From assembly GCA_025529335.1 (NCBI GenBank), contig JAMYHX010000012.1:1-64000 (forward strand): a stretch of 64,000 nt of DNA, read 5' to 3'. The DNA is from Rhizopus sp. PT2906 (taxonomy: Eukaryota > Mucoromycota > Mucoromycetes > Mucorales > Rhizopodaceae). Of the stretch, positions 25,392 to 36,705 are shown piece by piece (position 1 is the stretch's first letter; each line of letters starts with the position of its first letter). The notes below the pieces were generated by a model. The model did no database searches. It had not been told where the DNA came from and saw only the letters and a program-made list of their open reading frames with translations. The translations under genes were made by a program, and so were the position numbers.

Positions 25392-27693
25392 ATGAAATCA
25401 GTTAAAAAGGGAGGTATGTACGCCAAATATATTCATCGTTTTAAAGAAAAATTTACACTTTAATAGCAACATCCCATAATACATCAGATACAGATCAAAC
25501 CGAGAGAAGAGGTATTAGTTTAATACGGTCAAGTAGCAGCATAGTAATCAGTAGTCATGGTAATTAATCACTATTGACAATAAATCTTAAAATTGTGTTA
25601 TTGATAATAATTCATTACAGATCCAAAGCGCACTATAGAGAGTTCAATAAAGAGTATATCAAGGTAATTATTAAGCCAATTGTACTTTAAATGTACTGAA
25701 AAAGAAGGCATTAGACGCCGTCGCCACCAGAACCGAGTAGGTAGCTGGTCAGCATCAAGCACTGTTTCACAAGATCAAAATGATAAATCAACCCGAACTG
25801 TCCAGCTGGTAGGGATACACAATCAGCTCCAGCTTCCTAATACAAATAAACCACCCCACAATAAACCCTACGTTAAGGTAATATGAGCCATACACGCTTT
25901 TCATTAAAAATTAACTCTTGTATCTTTTATGTCTCAGACCAAGACCAAATTCAAGACAAGTAAACGGTTTCATCGAATTGTGCTGGCACAAACGCTAGCA
26001 GTAGATACCACTGACGTCTACGCCACCGCTGGATTATCTGTGAATGGCATAGACGAAGAAGAGAATGCCAAACACCCTTTAGACGCAATATGGGCCATAA
26101 GCTTCAGTAAAGACGGCAAATATATGGCTACTGGTGGGCAAAACTGCGTTATCAATGTTTGGAAAGTATTGAGAGATCTTGATAGAAGCGACAATATGAG
26201 CATACAAGATATATCACCTCATCAACCATCCATCAAGGTGTTTCATGACATTCCCATAAGGGTATATACTGGACATAAAGCTGATGTTCTCGATATATGC
26301 TGGTCAAAGGTATTTCTAACGCTCTATTCACCATAATGTATATACTTAAAGATGCTACCCTAGAGCAATTTTCTGATTTCTGGATCCATGGACAAAACTG
26401 TCAGGTAAAGAACAAACATTGAATCATCAGCCACATGGCCTAATGTTCTGATTTAAGGTTATGGCATATATCCCAAGACGTCTGTTTGTGTGTGTTTCAG
26501 CATTTAGATATTGTCACTAGCGTAAAGTTTCATCCCAAGGTAAGCTGCATTCAAAAAGAAATAATGGAAATGCTAAAAAAGGCAATATTACAGGATGATC
26601 GGTTTTTTCTTTCTGGATCAATGGACAGCAGACTTCGGCTTTGGAGTATTCCTGAGAAGCGAGTTGCATTTTGGAATGAAATACAAAATGGCAACATGAT
26701 TACAGCAGTAGGCTTTACTATAGATGGTAAAACGGCTTGTGCAGGCGCAAGTACGGGAGATGTGTTCTTTTTTGAGACTCAAGGCTTAAAGTTTAATACC
26801 CAAATCCTTGTGAAAAGCGCTGGTCAAAAGCATGGCAAGAAAGTAACTGGTATTGAGCCAATGCCTAATTTACCATCAAGCGAAAACCGAATTATAGTGA
26901 CAACAAATGATTCTAAAATATGGATGATCAATATAAAAGACAAGAGCGTCATGTACAAGTATAAGGGATTAGATAATACAACTATGCAAATAAGAGCCAA
27001 GTTCAGGTATTCTTTCTTTCCCTCACTTGGTGTGTTCAAGTCCTAAATTACTTTATATATAGTGATGATGGACGTTATATCGTGAGTGGATCAGAGGATG
27101 GTCGCGTATACCTGTGGTGTACAGATCAAGTGACATACTTTCCATTCCAGCATATATATGAAAACTACATCAAATCACCTAGACTAAATGATATAGAGAG
27201 CAAAATATTGCAAATTATGCAAGAAGAAAGGCTACCTCAATACGAATCTCGTGGTATATCGGGCTGGCTGAAGAAAGGTGGAAGAAAAGTGAGTCATAAA
27301 CTTCGAAGCCTTGACGAAAGTTTTCATGCGCATGAACATATTGTCACGTCAACAGCATTTGCTCCAACAAAAACCAAACAATTGCTGGCAAGTGCAGGAG
27401 GAGATATTATCTTTGACAACACGCCTGTATACGCATTTAAAGAAGTTGATTATGGAAATACCACACAAAATAGAACAGATGATAGTAGCACATCATCATC
27501 AGAGAATCACTTACCCAGCTCAAAGAGCAAAAGAAACTCACAGCTTATACTCGATGAGGCAATGCCAGAGGAAAGACAGTGTTTCAATTATCCTGATAGT
27601 CAGATTATTGTCTCTGCTGACCTGCACGGATCAATTAAAGTATGGAGAATGGACTCTGGTATCTACGACGCCGAAACGCCGCCTTCAACTTGA
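25392..27693 (+). CDS. WDR44-like WD40-repeat protein
   Basis: Nine exons (25392-25413, 25467-25559, 25621-25663, 25715-25877, 25938-26309, 26364-26404, 26458-26539, 26594-27006, 27063-27693) with matching phases give 619 aa. After a basic Ser-rich N-terminus come WD repeats: AIWAISFSKDGKYMATGGQ, the GHKADVLDICWS / FLISGSMDKTVRLWH pair, HLDIVTSVKFHP, FFLSGSMDSRLRLWS and YIVSGSEDGRVYLW. A long acidic/Ser-rich insert separates the last repeat (IIVSADLHGSIKVWRM). Order and motifs match WDR44 and its fungal relatives; animal WDR44 binds Rab11 and links endosomal tubules to the ER. The start codon is a choice between Met 25392 and earlier in-frame Mets. Part of its 3' end is duplicated at about 29350-29560. 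Confidence 0.87.
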
Positions 27694-27879
27694 TATCATT
27701 TATGTATAGACAAAAGCTATTATTAATGTAATATGCCGAATATATTTAATTAAGAATGTTATTTAATAAAAAACATAGTAAATGATTCGTTTTACGTTTT
27801 TACGTCCTTTGTTATTATTATTATTTGTATAGTTGTAAATTTCATTTAACTAATGGCATAGCCTGTATTACCAAAGACT

Positions 27880-28330
27880 AGTAAAGTAATAAACAATAAA
27901 GAAGTGTTGGACATCTTCAGTGTCTTGGTCACACACTCGACAACGGTATCGTTTCTCTCTGGATGCGATGCCATCGTGAATGAGCTACTATTACGGCATG
28001 TTGAGGATGTAATAAATATGGGCTAGACGCTCAAGATTATGATCTTAAAGCGGTATATCGCTTTTTATGAAAGTGGAGTTAACGCACAGAAGTCTAATGC
28101 GAAAAGGATCCACTTGAAGCAATCATCATTGTGTGTATGTGATGCGAAACTAGAATATCATCAATAAACGCAGTAAGCATAGAAATGCCCTCTGAAACCA
28201 ATTCTTTCGATTGACGACTATGCGTGATAAGAAACTGAAGAAGCGTTACGAGCATTGCACAGAAAAGGCATAAAAGAATTTCAACTTGAGTCTAACTTAA
28301 CTACCTACTTGATTACCAACAATTTGAAAA
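27880..28330 (-). pseudogene. Reverse-transcriptase relic (non-LTR-like)
   Basis: On the minus strand, a frame at about 28190-28140 reads LTAFIDDILVS, which resembles the catalytic x-x-D-D box of reverse transcriptases. About 200 bases downstream in gene direction, a frame at 28000-27900 reads RYRCRVCDQDTEDVQHFF, matching the Cys-x2-Cys...His zinc knuckle found at the C-terminus of many LINE-type proteins. The order is correct but stops and frameshifts lie between, so this is a fragment only. Confidence 0.4.
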
Positions 28331-28559
28331 GTGAACCGAATGTCAAAGATATTGATAGAGAATGGTCGATGATTTATAGTTGAAGAAATAAGTGTAGGGC
28401 TTAGTAGGTAATGCCCATTTTGTTATTAGAGCCATATGCACTTGCTGTATTTAATCGAAAATGCACTGTTTAATCAAATGGTATTATCACTGGTTTACTA
28501 TATTGGCCAATGCCTAGAGTAAAGGAGAAGTACCACTTGTACATGTCTAATAGATTGTA

Positions 28560-28950
28560 CCAGACTACTCCATTTGCTGAATAGGAACAAATATAATATC
28601 TGCGGTAGTGGTGCTTATATTCGCTGTGATCGATCCAGGAAGGTCACCCATCGAAGAGCCAAGAAAAGCAGTGTGCATCTTTGCATCAACGGTCTCAAAG
28701 AAACCACTCGTTGCTGCCAGCTCAACATATCCAAAACGGATAGTCAATTCAAAGAAATTCCTTCCGTATTTGGTTTTTCGGCTTATAAACGCGATGGAGC
28801 TATGCCGAACGCCAATAACAGACTTGTCGGCACAGTTGCCGACTTGCAAGTCCAGGACAAGTGCTATTCACGGGTAAGTCAACTGGACTTGCTATGCTTA
28901 CAATATCTCACAAATACCTGTATTCAGCCTTTTATTTGAAAAAAAGTTAT
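28560..28950. repeat. Repeat fragment sharing sequence with the 20.4-kb relic
   Basis: Both strands are open over 250-290 bases here (28574-28939 plus, 28849-28565 minus), but no family was recognised. The segment around 28865-28925 closely matches 20430-20490, including the core GGACTTGCTATGCTTACAA. Probably part of a dispersed, decayed element. Confidence 0.4.
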
Positions 28951-30240
28951 CAAGTCGACACCTTACGAATTACATTCTTTATAAAGAATAACTGATATTA
29001 TAAAATAAGAATTCATTTGATATATTCAGACTAGGATTAACTTTAGGAATTAAGATAAAACTAAGATGAGTAAGATGAGCGAAAAATCAATTTTATTAAC
29101 ATTAATATGAGGTAGTATTTATATTCTTGATAACTGTAATTCATAATTATTCACTGTTATCCTTTGTGAGCCATCTTGGTTTTGTATAGAGCTTTACTTA
29201 GTCCGACACAGGCTCGCAACAATTATATATGCTTATATTATTGTTGTCAATACTCTTATTCTCATCAGATACGATAAATGTAAAGTAAAATGCATGATCT
29301 ACTGTAAGACTATACTTGAGTTATTATAATGATTCATACCAAACACATCAAGTCAGGTTATTGTCTCTGCTGACCTGAACGGATCAATTAAAGTATGGAG
29401 GACTCGGATATCTACGATGCCGAAACGCCGCCTTCAGCTTGATATCATTAATATGTATAAACAAATGCTAAAACCAATAAAATATGTCGAATATATAACC
29501 AAGTGTGTTATTTTATAGCAAAAAAACTACAGCAAATGATTTGTTTTACGTCTTTATGTCCTTGATTCTTCTTTCTGACATGTAAAAAATCGGCGCCCTA
29601 ATCCGATAAATGATAGACCTTCAGTCTCAAGGCGTACTTTTTAAAAAAACACCTAATTTGGAAATATCTTATACCACATATGGAACAGTCTTTTTGTGAT
29701 CCACATATTTTTCGCACTCGTGGTACAAAGAGTAAAAAATACAAACAGCAGATGCATGCAAGTGTATGCTGTAGTGCTTAATTGTTCTTTTAGTGAATTT
29801 CATTGTTAATATGTTCCTTCTTTATCGCTTTATAAAGATTAAGCAACCAAATATTATTAGAATTTGTTGTTTAGCGCACTTCTGTGACACACAATTGCAA
29901 AACAGCACTTACTTTTTTCCGCTGAAAAATGTTCCTCCGTGGAAAGCTTACAGCGCGATTGCATGAAATTGGAGCATACTACCTTGGATCAACTCATAGC
30001 AATCTATTATGTAGCTAATTTGGTAAAAACTATATTGCGGTAGGATGACCACTCTATCTTTGAAATGAATCTAATGGATCAACGGTGTAAATGCTGCAGA
30101 AACTAGAAAACGCTCGGAGTTGTGATTGTGTAACGATATATTTTCTTGATTTGTATATAAATAACCGCGCACGATTCTCGGTTCTTTTTTTTTTTTGTTA
30201 AAAAGACAATATAAGCATAGAATAGACAACATCTAGAAAT
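28951..30240. other. Gene-poor AT-rich region with a duplicated WDR44 tail
   Basis: Apart from the duplicated tail at 29350-29565 no coding signal is visible. The last 60 bases before 30241 form the presumptive 5' UTR of the ABC transporter, with a T-run at about 30185-30197. Confidence 0.45.
29350..29565 (+). pseudogene. Duplicated 3' end of the WDR44-like gene
   Basis: From about 29352 the sequence repeats the last coding segment, stop region and 3' UTR of the WDR44-like gene (27597-27810). It encodes the same IVSADLxGSIKVW stretch, then a deletion shifts the frame, and the downstream 3' UTR remains recognisable up to TTTTACGTCTTTATGTCCTTG. No upstream exons accompany it, so it is a truncated duplicate and not a gene. 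Confidence 0.8.
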
Positions 30241-33200
30241 ATGTCTAATGAAAGGAAGGCAAGTACATAACAACAAAAGAAAGATGGGTTGACTAATTAT
30301 TCCATATATAGTCTCCAAAGAAGGAGAAACAACCCTCAGTATCCATTATACAACTATTTCGATTCTCAACCTTTGGAGAACGTATTCTGATTTTACTTGC
30401 CACTATACTTTCCATTGCTGTAGGAGTGATACAGCCTTGTTCAATCTTAATATATGGAAAATTCTTGGGAACACTTACAGGATCGTTGTCAAATATTGAT
30501 TCGTTACTCGACATTACGGCTCCTGTGATTCATATTATGGCCTATTTAGGTACTGCCGTTTTGGTTTCTGCCTATGCATCAAATTGTTTGTGGATCCTCA
30601 CAGGTGAACGTCAGACACGAAGAATTAGAATTATGTATCTTCATGCAGTTTTACGCCAAGACATGAGCTGGTTTGACAAGGCAGGAGAAGGCTCACTTAA
30701 TACTCGACTAGCGACCGACACACAACTGATACAGGACGGAATCTCGGAAAAGTTTGGTCTGATTGTCACCTTGGTTGCCCAATTCATTGCTGGTGTTGTT
30801 GTCGCATTTGTACAAGGCTGGCGATTAGCAATCTTGGTATTGGTTGTGTTGCCTCTCATGACTATAACAGTTGTTGTTATGAGTCATAACATGAGAAAGT
30901 ACATCAGGTTGGCTCAAGCTTCATATGCAGATGCCGGTTCTGTAGCAGAGCAAACATTCAATGCTATCCGAACAGTTTACTCCTTTTCATTACAACAGCG
31001 AATGGTGAATCTTTATGAAGTTCAATTGGAAAAGGCTCGAAAGATGGGCATAAAACGTGGTATAACCATTGGCGCGGGTTTTGCTGTATTCATGTTTTTG
31101 TTTTTTGCATCTTATGCTCTAATTCTTTGGTATGGTGCCAAACTTGTCAGTCAAAGTCAAATGACGGGTTCCACTGTCCTGGTTGTCTTTTTGTCCATGA
31201 TGATGGGATGTATGGCATTCATTCGTCTTCCAACAAACTTGTCTGCTGTTTCCGGTGCCTGTGGCGCAGCTTTCAAAATTTTTGAAATCATTGATCGTGT
31301 ACCTGATATTGATCCAGACTCAAATCAAGGTTTAGTCCCCGATCATGTCGAAGGCGCCTTAGAGTTCAAGAATGTCATGTTCAAGTACCCCACACGTCCG
31401 GATGTAACCATTTTGAAAGACCTTTCGCTAAAGGTGAAGCCCGGGATGACTGTTGCCTTTGTTGGTGCCTCTGGATCCGGAAAATCTACTAGTATCCAAT
31501 TAATTCAGCGATTTTATGATCCTTTATCTGGCCAAATCTCTCTGGATGGACATGATCTCAAGACCTTAAACCTCAAATGGTTACGTCAGCAAATAGGTGT
31601 AGTCAGTCAAGAACCTGTTCTTTTCAACATGACAATTCGACAAAACTTGCTTATGGGGGCCCCGGAAAAGATCTCTAATGAACAAATTATTGAAGCCTGC
31701 AAAGAAGCTAATTGCCACTCGTTCATCTCCCAGCTCCCTCAAGGGTACGATACAATCGTTGGTGATTTCGGAAGCATGCTCTCTGGTGGTCAAAAGCAAA
31801 GAATCGCCATTGCCCGTGCCATTTTGAAAAACCCTACCATTCTTTTACTTGATGAGGTAAATAATATGCATTTTTTTCTCTTGAACTTGATACACTTACT
31901 CTTTAAATTTAGGCTACTTCTGCGTTAGATACTCAATCAGAACGTCTTGTTCAGCACGCTTTGGATAGAGCTGCCGCTAAAAGAACTACAGTAGTTGTTG
32001 CCCATCGTCTTTCAACCATTCGTAATGCAGACCTTATTGTGGTTATGGACCATGGAGAAATTGTCGAACAAGGAACACACGAAGAATTGATCACAAGGAA
32101 CGGCTCCTATGCCGACTTGGTACGAAAACAAACGATTGATACTAAGAGAGAAGGCGGTGACGACGACGATACGGATAATACAGAAACAGAGGAACAACTT
32201 GAACAAGAAGAAATGAATACTCTTCGAAAGAAACTTACCAGAGAAATGAGCCGTCGTTCCGGACATGAACTAACAAAGGTGCTGTCCGTAAACGAAAAAA
32301 CTCTTGATGACTCTCCAGAGGAACTTGATGCATATGAACTTAAGCTTAAAAAAGAAAAAGAAGAAAAGAAGATGATGAAAAAACAAAAGACTCCTACATG
32401 GAAAGTACTTCGTGATATGCGCCAGGAATATATGTGGATCTTTATCGGAACTGTCACCTCTGTTATCGCTGGCTGTGTTTTCCCCGTCTATGGTTTCTTG
32501 TTCTCAAAGATTATCGTACTCATCTCTGTCCCTGGTACCGTGATCGAACAAGGACCTATGCAAGGTGTAAACTTGTATGCATTTATCTTTTTAATCATTG
32601 GTATAGTCGCATTCTTTGGCATTGGTGGTCAAAATTGGGCATTTGAGGTTGCCGGCGAAAATTACACAAAGCGATTACGTCTGAAGGTGTTTGCTGCTTA
32701 TTTACGTCAAGAAGTTGGCTTTTTTGATGAAGAAGATAATAATACTGGTTCCTTGATTTCTACACTAGCTGTCGATGCAAAGAATGTAAACGAACTGGTG
32801 ACTAGAGTCTGGGGTGATGTCGTTGCTATGTTTTCTACCATCATCTTTGGTCTTATCGTTGCCATGGTTCATAGTTGGGCTCTGACACTGATCATTCTCT
32901 GCTTTTCACCCTTTATCATAGCTACCACTGCATATGAACGTCAAGTTCAAAGAGGATTTGAAGACAGCACTAAAACAGCCAATGCTCAAAGTGGTAAAGT
33001 TGCTGGTGAAGCTATTCGCGAAGTCCGAACAGTTGCATCTCTCAACAAACAAGATTATTTTGAACAGAGATACATACATGCTACCGAAAGGCCTCATCGA
33101 CTTGCTCTAAAGAAGGCCTATCTCTCCTCCATTGCATATGCATTAAATAAGGGTGTCAATATCTATACTAGTTGTGTTGCATTCTATGCAGGTGTACGTC

Positions 33201-34226
33201 TTATCATGGATCGAATGATTGACTTTCCTCAAATGTTTACGAGTATGACTGTCATTATGACAACAGCTGAAAGTGCTGGACGTAGTTCAACCTTTGTTTC
33301 ATCGTAAGTATGAATGCATAATATTAAATAATATGGTGACTGATTCTTATTTTATCTACAGGTTTGCAAAAGCCAAGTTCTCAGCTATTGCTTCATTTGG
33401 TATCATTGAACGCCAACCCAAGATTGACCCTGATCTTGAAGGTATCGAGCCAAAGGTTGGTAGCCTGAATGGAGATATTGAATTCGAAAACATCAAGTTC
33501 CGTTACCCTGCGCGTCCTAAACAAGCCATTTTTGATGGTGAATTCAATTTGAAGGGTAAAGCAAATCAAACGATTGCTCTTGTTGGACCTTCTGGTTGCG
33601 GTAAATCAACAACCATTGGAATGCTTCAGCGCTGGTATGATCCTTTAGAAGGAAAAGTCTCACTCGATAACCAAGATGTAAAATCCTACTCTTTACACAA
33701 CCTTCGAAGCCACATGGCGCTCGTTAGCCAAGAGCCCTCATTATTTGACATGACTATTGAAGAAAATCTCCGTTTTGGTATCGTTGATGGTATTGAAGTT
33801 AGTCAACAAGAAATTGAAGAGGCCTGTAAGGCTGCAAATATCCATGAATTCATCATCAGTCTCCCTGATGGTTATAAAACCCGTGTCGGTGACAAAGGAT
33901 CGCAGCTCTCGGGTGGCCAGAAGCAAAGAATTGCTATTGCTCGTGCATTACTTCGTAAGCCTAGAGTTTTATTACTGGATGAAGCCACATCTGCTTTGGA
34001 TAGTGATTCTGAAAAGGCAGTACAGAAGGCTATTGATACTATTCTGGATCAAGGAGGGCGAACAACGATTACGATTGCTCACCGCTTATCTACTATTCAG
34101 AACGCTGACCTCATTTGTGTCATTAAAAATGGTAAAGTCGTTGAACAAGGTACTCATTGGGAACTATTGCATCTGGATGGTGTATATGCTGGACTGGTGA
34201 AAGAACAATCTCTTACAGTTTTATAA
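30241..34226 (+). CDS. Full-length ABCB (MDR/P-glycoprotein-type) ABC transporter
   Basis: Four exons (30241-30258, 30312-31856, 31913-33303, 33362-34226) give 1272 aa in the order TMD-NBD-TMD-NBD. NBD1 has Walker [10 protein letters not shown], signature LSGGQKQR and Walker [13 protein letters not shown] (split by the 56-bp intron at 31857-31912). NBD2 has [25 protein letters not shown] and [12 protein letters not shown], each followed by an H-loop (AHRLST). The linker is highly charged. Full-size ABCB proteins export hydrophobic drugs, lipids or peptides across the plasma membrane. The 18-nt first coding exon (MSNERK) is followed by a GC-AG intron (30259-30311) with a GACTAAT branch site; it restores frame into [11 protein letters not shown]. 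Without it the first ATG would truncate the first transmembrane helix. Confidence 0.95.
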
Positions 34227-34611
34227 TTTAACATTTATCTTTTAACATTATTTGTAACTATTTCTTTTTGAATATGAATGTAGATAAAATAAACTTATAG
34301 ATTAATCATTCTACCTTTTAAACCCTTACTCATTCATAAGCAAACCTGTCTCTTTTATATCATGCTCTAAAGTATAGTTTACTAAAAGGCAGCATTTATA
34401 TTGTGCTGATCACCGTGGCGTGACTGACATCACTTGTTTGACTTTGTCTTTTGTATCTTCTAGCTTTAAAGTTACTAAGATTTTAACAGCCATATCGGAT
34501 ATTGAAAAGTACTTTGATATATTGTTCTGGATCCTCTTAAAAGATAAGGTACAAACACTGATGTTAAACATTACAACCTTACATCCCTGATAAACAAAAC
34601 CGCTTTGTTGT
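34227..34611. other. Intergenic, 3' flank of ABC transporter
   Basis: AT-rich with no open frame of note. It holds the terminator region of the ABC transporter gene and the left boundary of the TnpB/Fanzor-like relic, whose exact end cannot be seen. Confidence 0.4.
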
Positions 34612-36490
34612 AGCGCGCCAAATTTCCCCTTTGTATCCTTGCAAATGACATTCTACAAGCGACAGGATACGCAAAATTTACTCGTCAATTCTTTCCTCTA
34701 CTACACCTCTCACATTTGAACGCCTTACAATTCAATGCGCCATCTTTGTATCAAATGATGACATCAGGTTCGGATGCATTGCTTAGCTCGGATTTTAACC
34801 AAAAGGCAATCGACTCGATCGAATATACTCGATCTAACAAGGACACAGTATTCTGTTCCATCTTTGATATGAACGAAATCACAAATACGTGCAATTCATA
34901 TAAATTAAAATTCGCCCACAACGTACCGATTCTACCAGGGTTAAAGATCGCATGAATTCTAGAAGCTACAACAAAAGAACATTCTGACCTTTCATTGAAG
35001 AAGTCACTGTCGTATATGCAGAGGATAGTCCAAGATCTGAATGTCGTAGAACAACGTCAGAAGAGGCTTGCCATTTTACAAGCCGAAATTATCAATTCAT
35101 AGCAAGAGCTTAACAAAGCTCAAGCTACACTAGAAAAGCTGCGAAAATCTGATTAGGAAGTTGTCCTTGGTGCCAAGATCAAGCAACTTAAAGATAGATT
35201 TAAATCTCTGCTGACGAGAGGTGAACGAGAAAGTACGTGGCACGATATGAAATGCTTGAAAGAGGAACGAAATCAGCATCGCATAGAGATAATTTATCGT
35301 CATAGTCTTATATCAAGCTTAAAGCAGGACTTATATTGCAAAAGAATGGCTATTCGATTTGATAAGGCGATTCAGGAACAAGTGAAAAGAAGTGGACAAG
35401 AAAAAAAAGATGATCCAATCAAAATCAACTCCCGAACAACTGGTGTCTTCAATGCTACAGATTGCTTGATTGACGGCGCGTACGATTTCACTTTCTCTGG
35501 TACTGATAATGAATTAGTAAACTTGTCGACAAGCGTGCCTTTCACTTCTCAACGGTTCCAATTCCATATTCAACTGTACAATCGTTATCACGTTTTTCAA
35601 GAACCTGATGTTGATATAAAAGATGAAGAAACAACTTTCTTGAATTTGCCACAGTCAAAAACCATCAATGCGAATGAAATTGATATAAATTGTATACACA
35701 GGAAGAATAGGAAGCATCTAGAGCGGTTAAAGAAAAAGACATCTCAGGGAGAAGAAGTTTCTACTTTAGAAGCCAAGCTGGAGAAAGCATCCTTCTCAGC
35801 TAGCAACAATGTTGAGGAATTTCAGCAGAATTATCGTGTTCACGAGGATTGCTCGAAAAAGTTGAGAAGTTTCTGTAGCAGTTCAAACAGAGCCAGCAGA
35901 TTACGAGGCCTCGAGATCCAGGAAAAAAAAAGTACTTGGACAAGATAACAGCACAAGAGCGAAAGTTCTTGACCAAAGCTAACACTGGTGCTAATAAAAA
36001 GCAGCTGCTTATGTTCATTGGGAATCGTGGCACTGGTGTTGGATCACGTATCAAAGGGTTTCGCAGATACGGAGGTAGGTGGAAGGAGCAGCTGCATGGT
36101 AAGCATGTAAATGTGTGCATTACAAATGAACATATGGCATCACAAACATGTATATATTGCTACCAGAAGCTTTGCCATCCAAAAGCTATGTTAACAAAGA
36201 ATAAACAAGTGGCACAAGAAATCAAGGGCGCCTTAAAGTGCGTGAATCCAAAGTGCATGGCTGTGAAGTCTGGGAAATCAACCAAGTCTCGAAATGCGCC
36301 GTCTTCGCTGGCAATCGGTTTGTCTGGTTTGACTCAGTATTTGATAGACTCTCCTCTTTCACCATTCGCCCAATCTCAAATTAGTCAATTCAACACTAAT
36401 GCCTTCAACAAGCTTTCATGGTCTTTCGTTCCTGCAAGAGACCATTTGACGAGGATGGTGTGCTCATACGATAGTAAGATTGATTTTTAA
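34612..36490 (+). pseudogene. TnpB/Fanzor-like RuvC + zinc-ribbon nuclease, broken
   Basis: One reading frame runs from about 34612 to 35948, interrupted only by TGA (34953) and TAG (near 35100 and 35153). It continues in another frame from 35936 to 36490 after a nine-A run (35923-35931). The N-terminal part is followed by a coiled-coil region (about 34990-35350). FSGTDNELVNLST (about 35496-35530) has the look of a RuvC-I strand with its Asp. The last part reads GSRIKGFRRYGGRWKEQL, then NEHMASQTCIYC...CVNPKC, a Cys4 zinc ribbon, and SRNAPSSLAIGLSG where RuvC-III would sit. This order is that of TnpB and its eukaryotic relatives, the Fanzors. The RuvC-III Asp appears to be Asn (codon 36293-36295), so it is likely inactive even apart from the stops. 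The Fanzor-like label is inference from domain order. Confidence 0.55.
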
Positions 36491-36705
36491 GCTTTATTTG
36501 ATATTCTAATTTGGTCTTTCTTATAGGTCGTTCCTTGTGAAGGGTAAAAAGTATTTTAAATTTGTAATAACTATGTGACTTACATTTATTCCTGCACACT
36601 TAGGCTTTTTGTGATACGAATGCCATGGAAACTTCAAATTTTTACTGCCAATCTTTTTTCCCTTTTTTATCCTTCTTATCTCTAAGCTTGATGGGAAGTA
36701 ATTTT

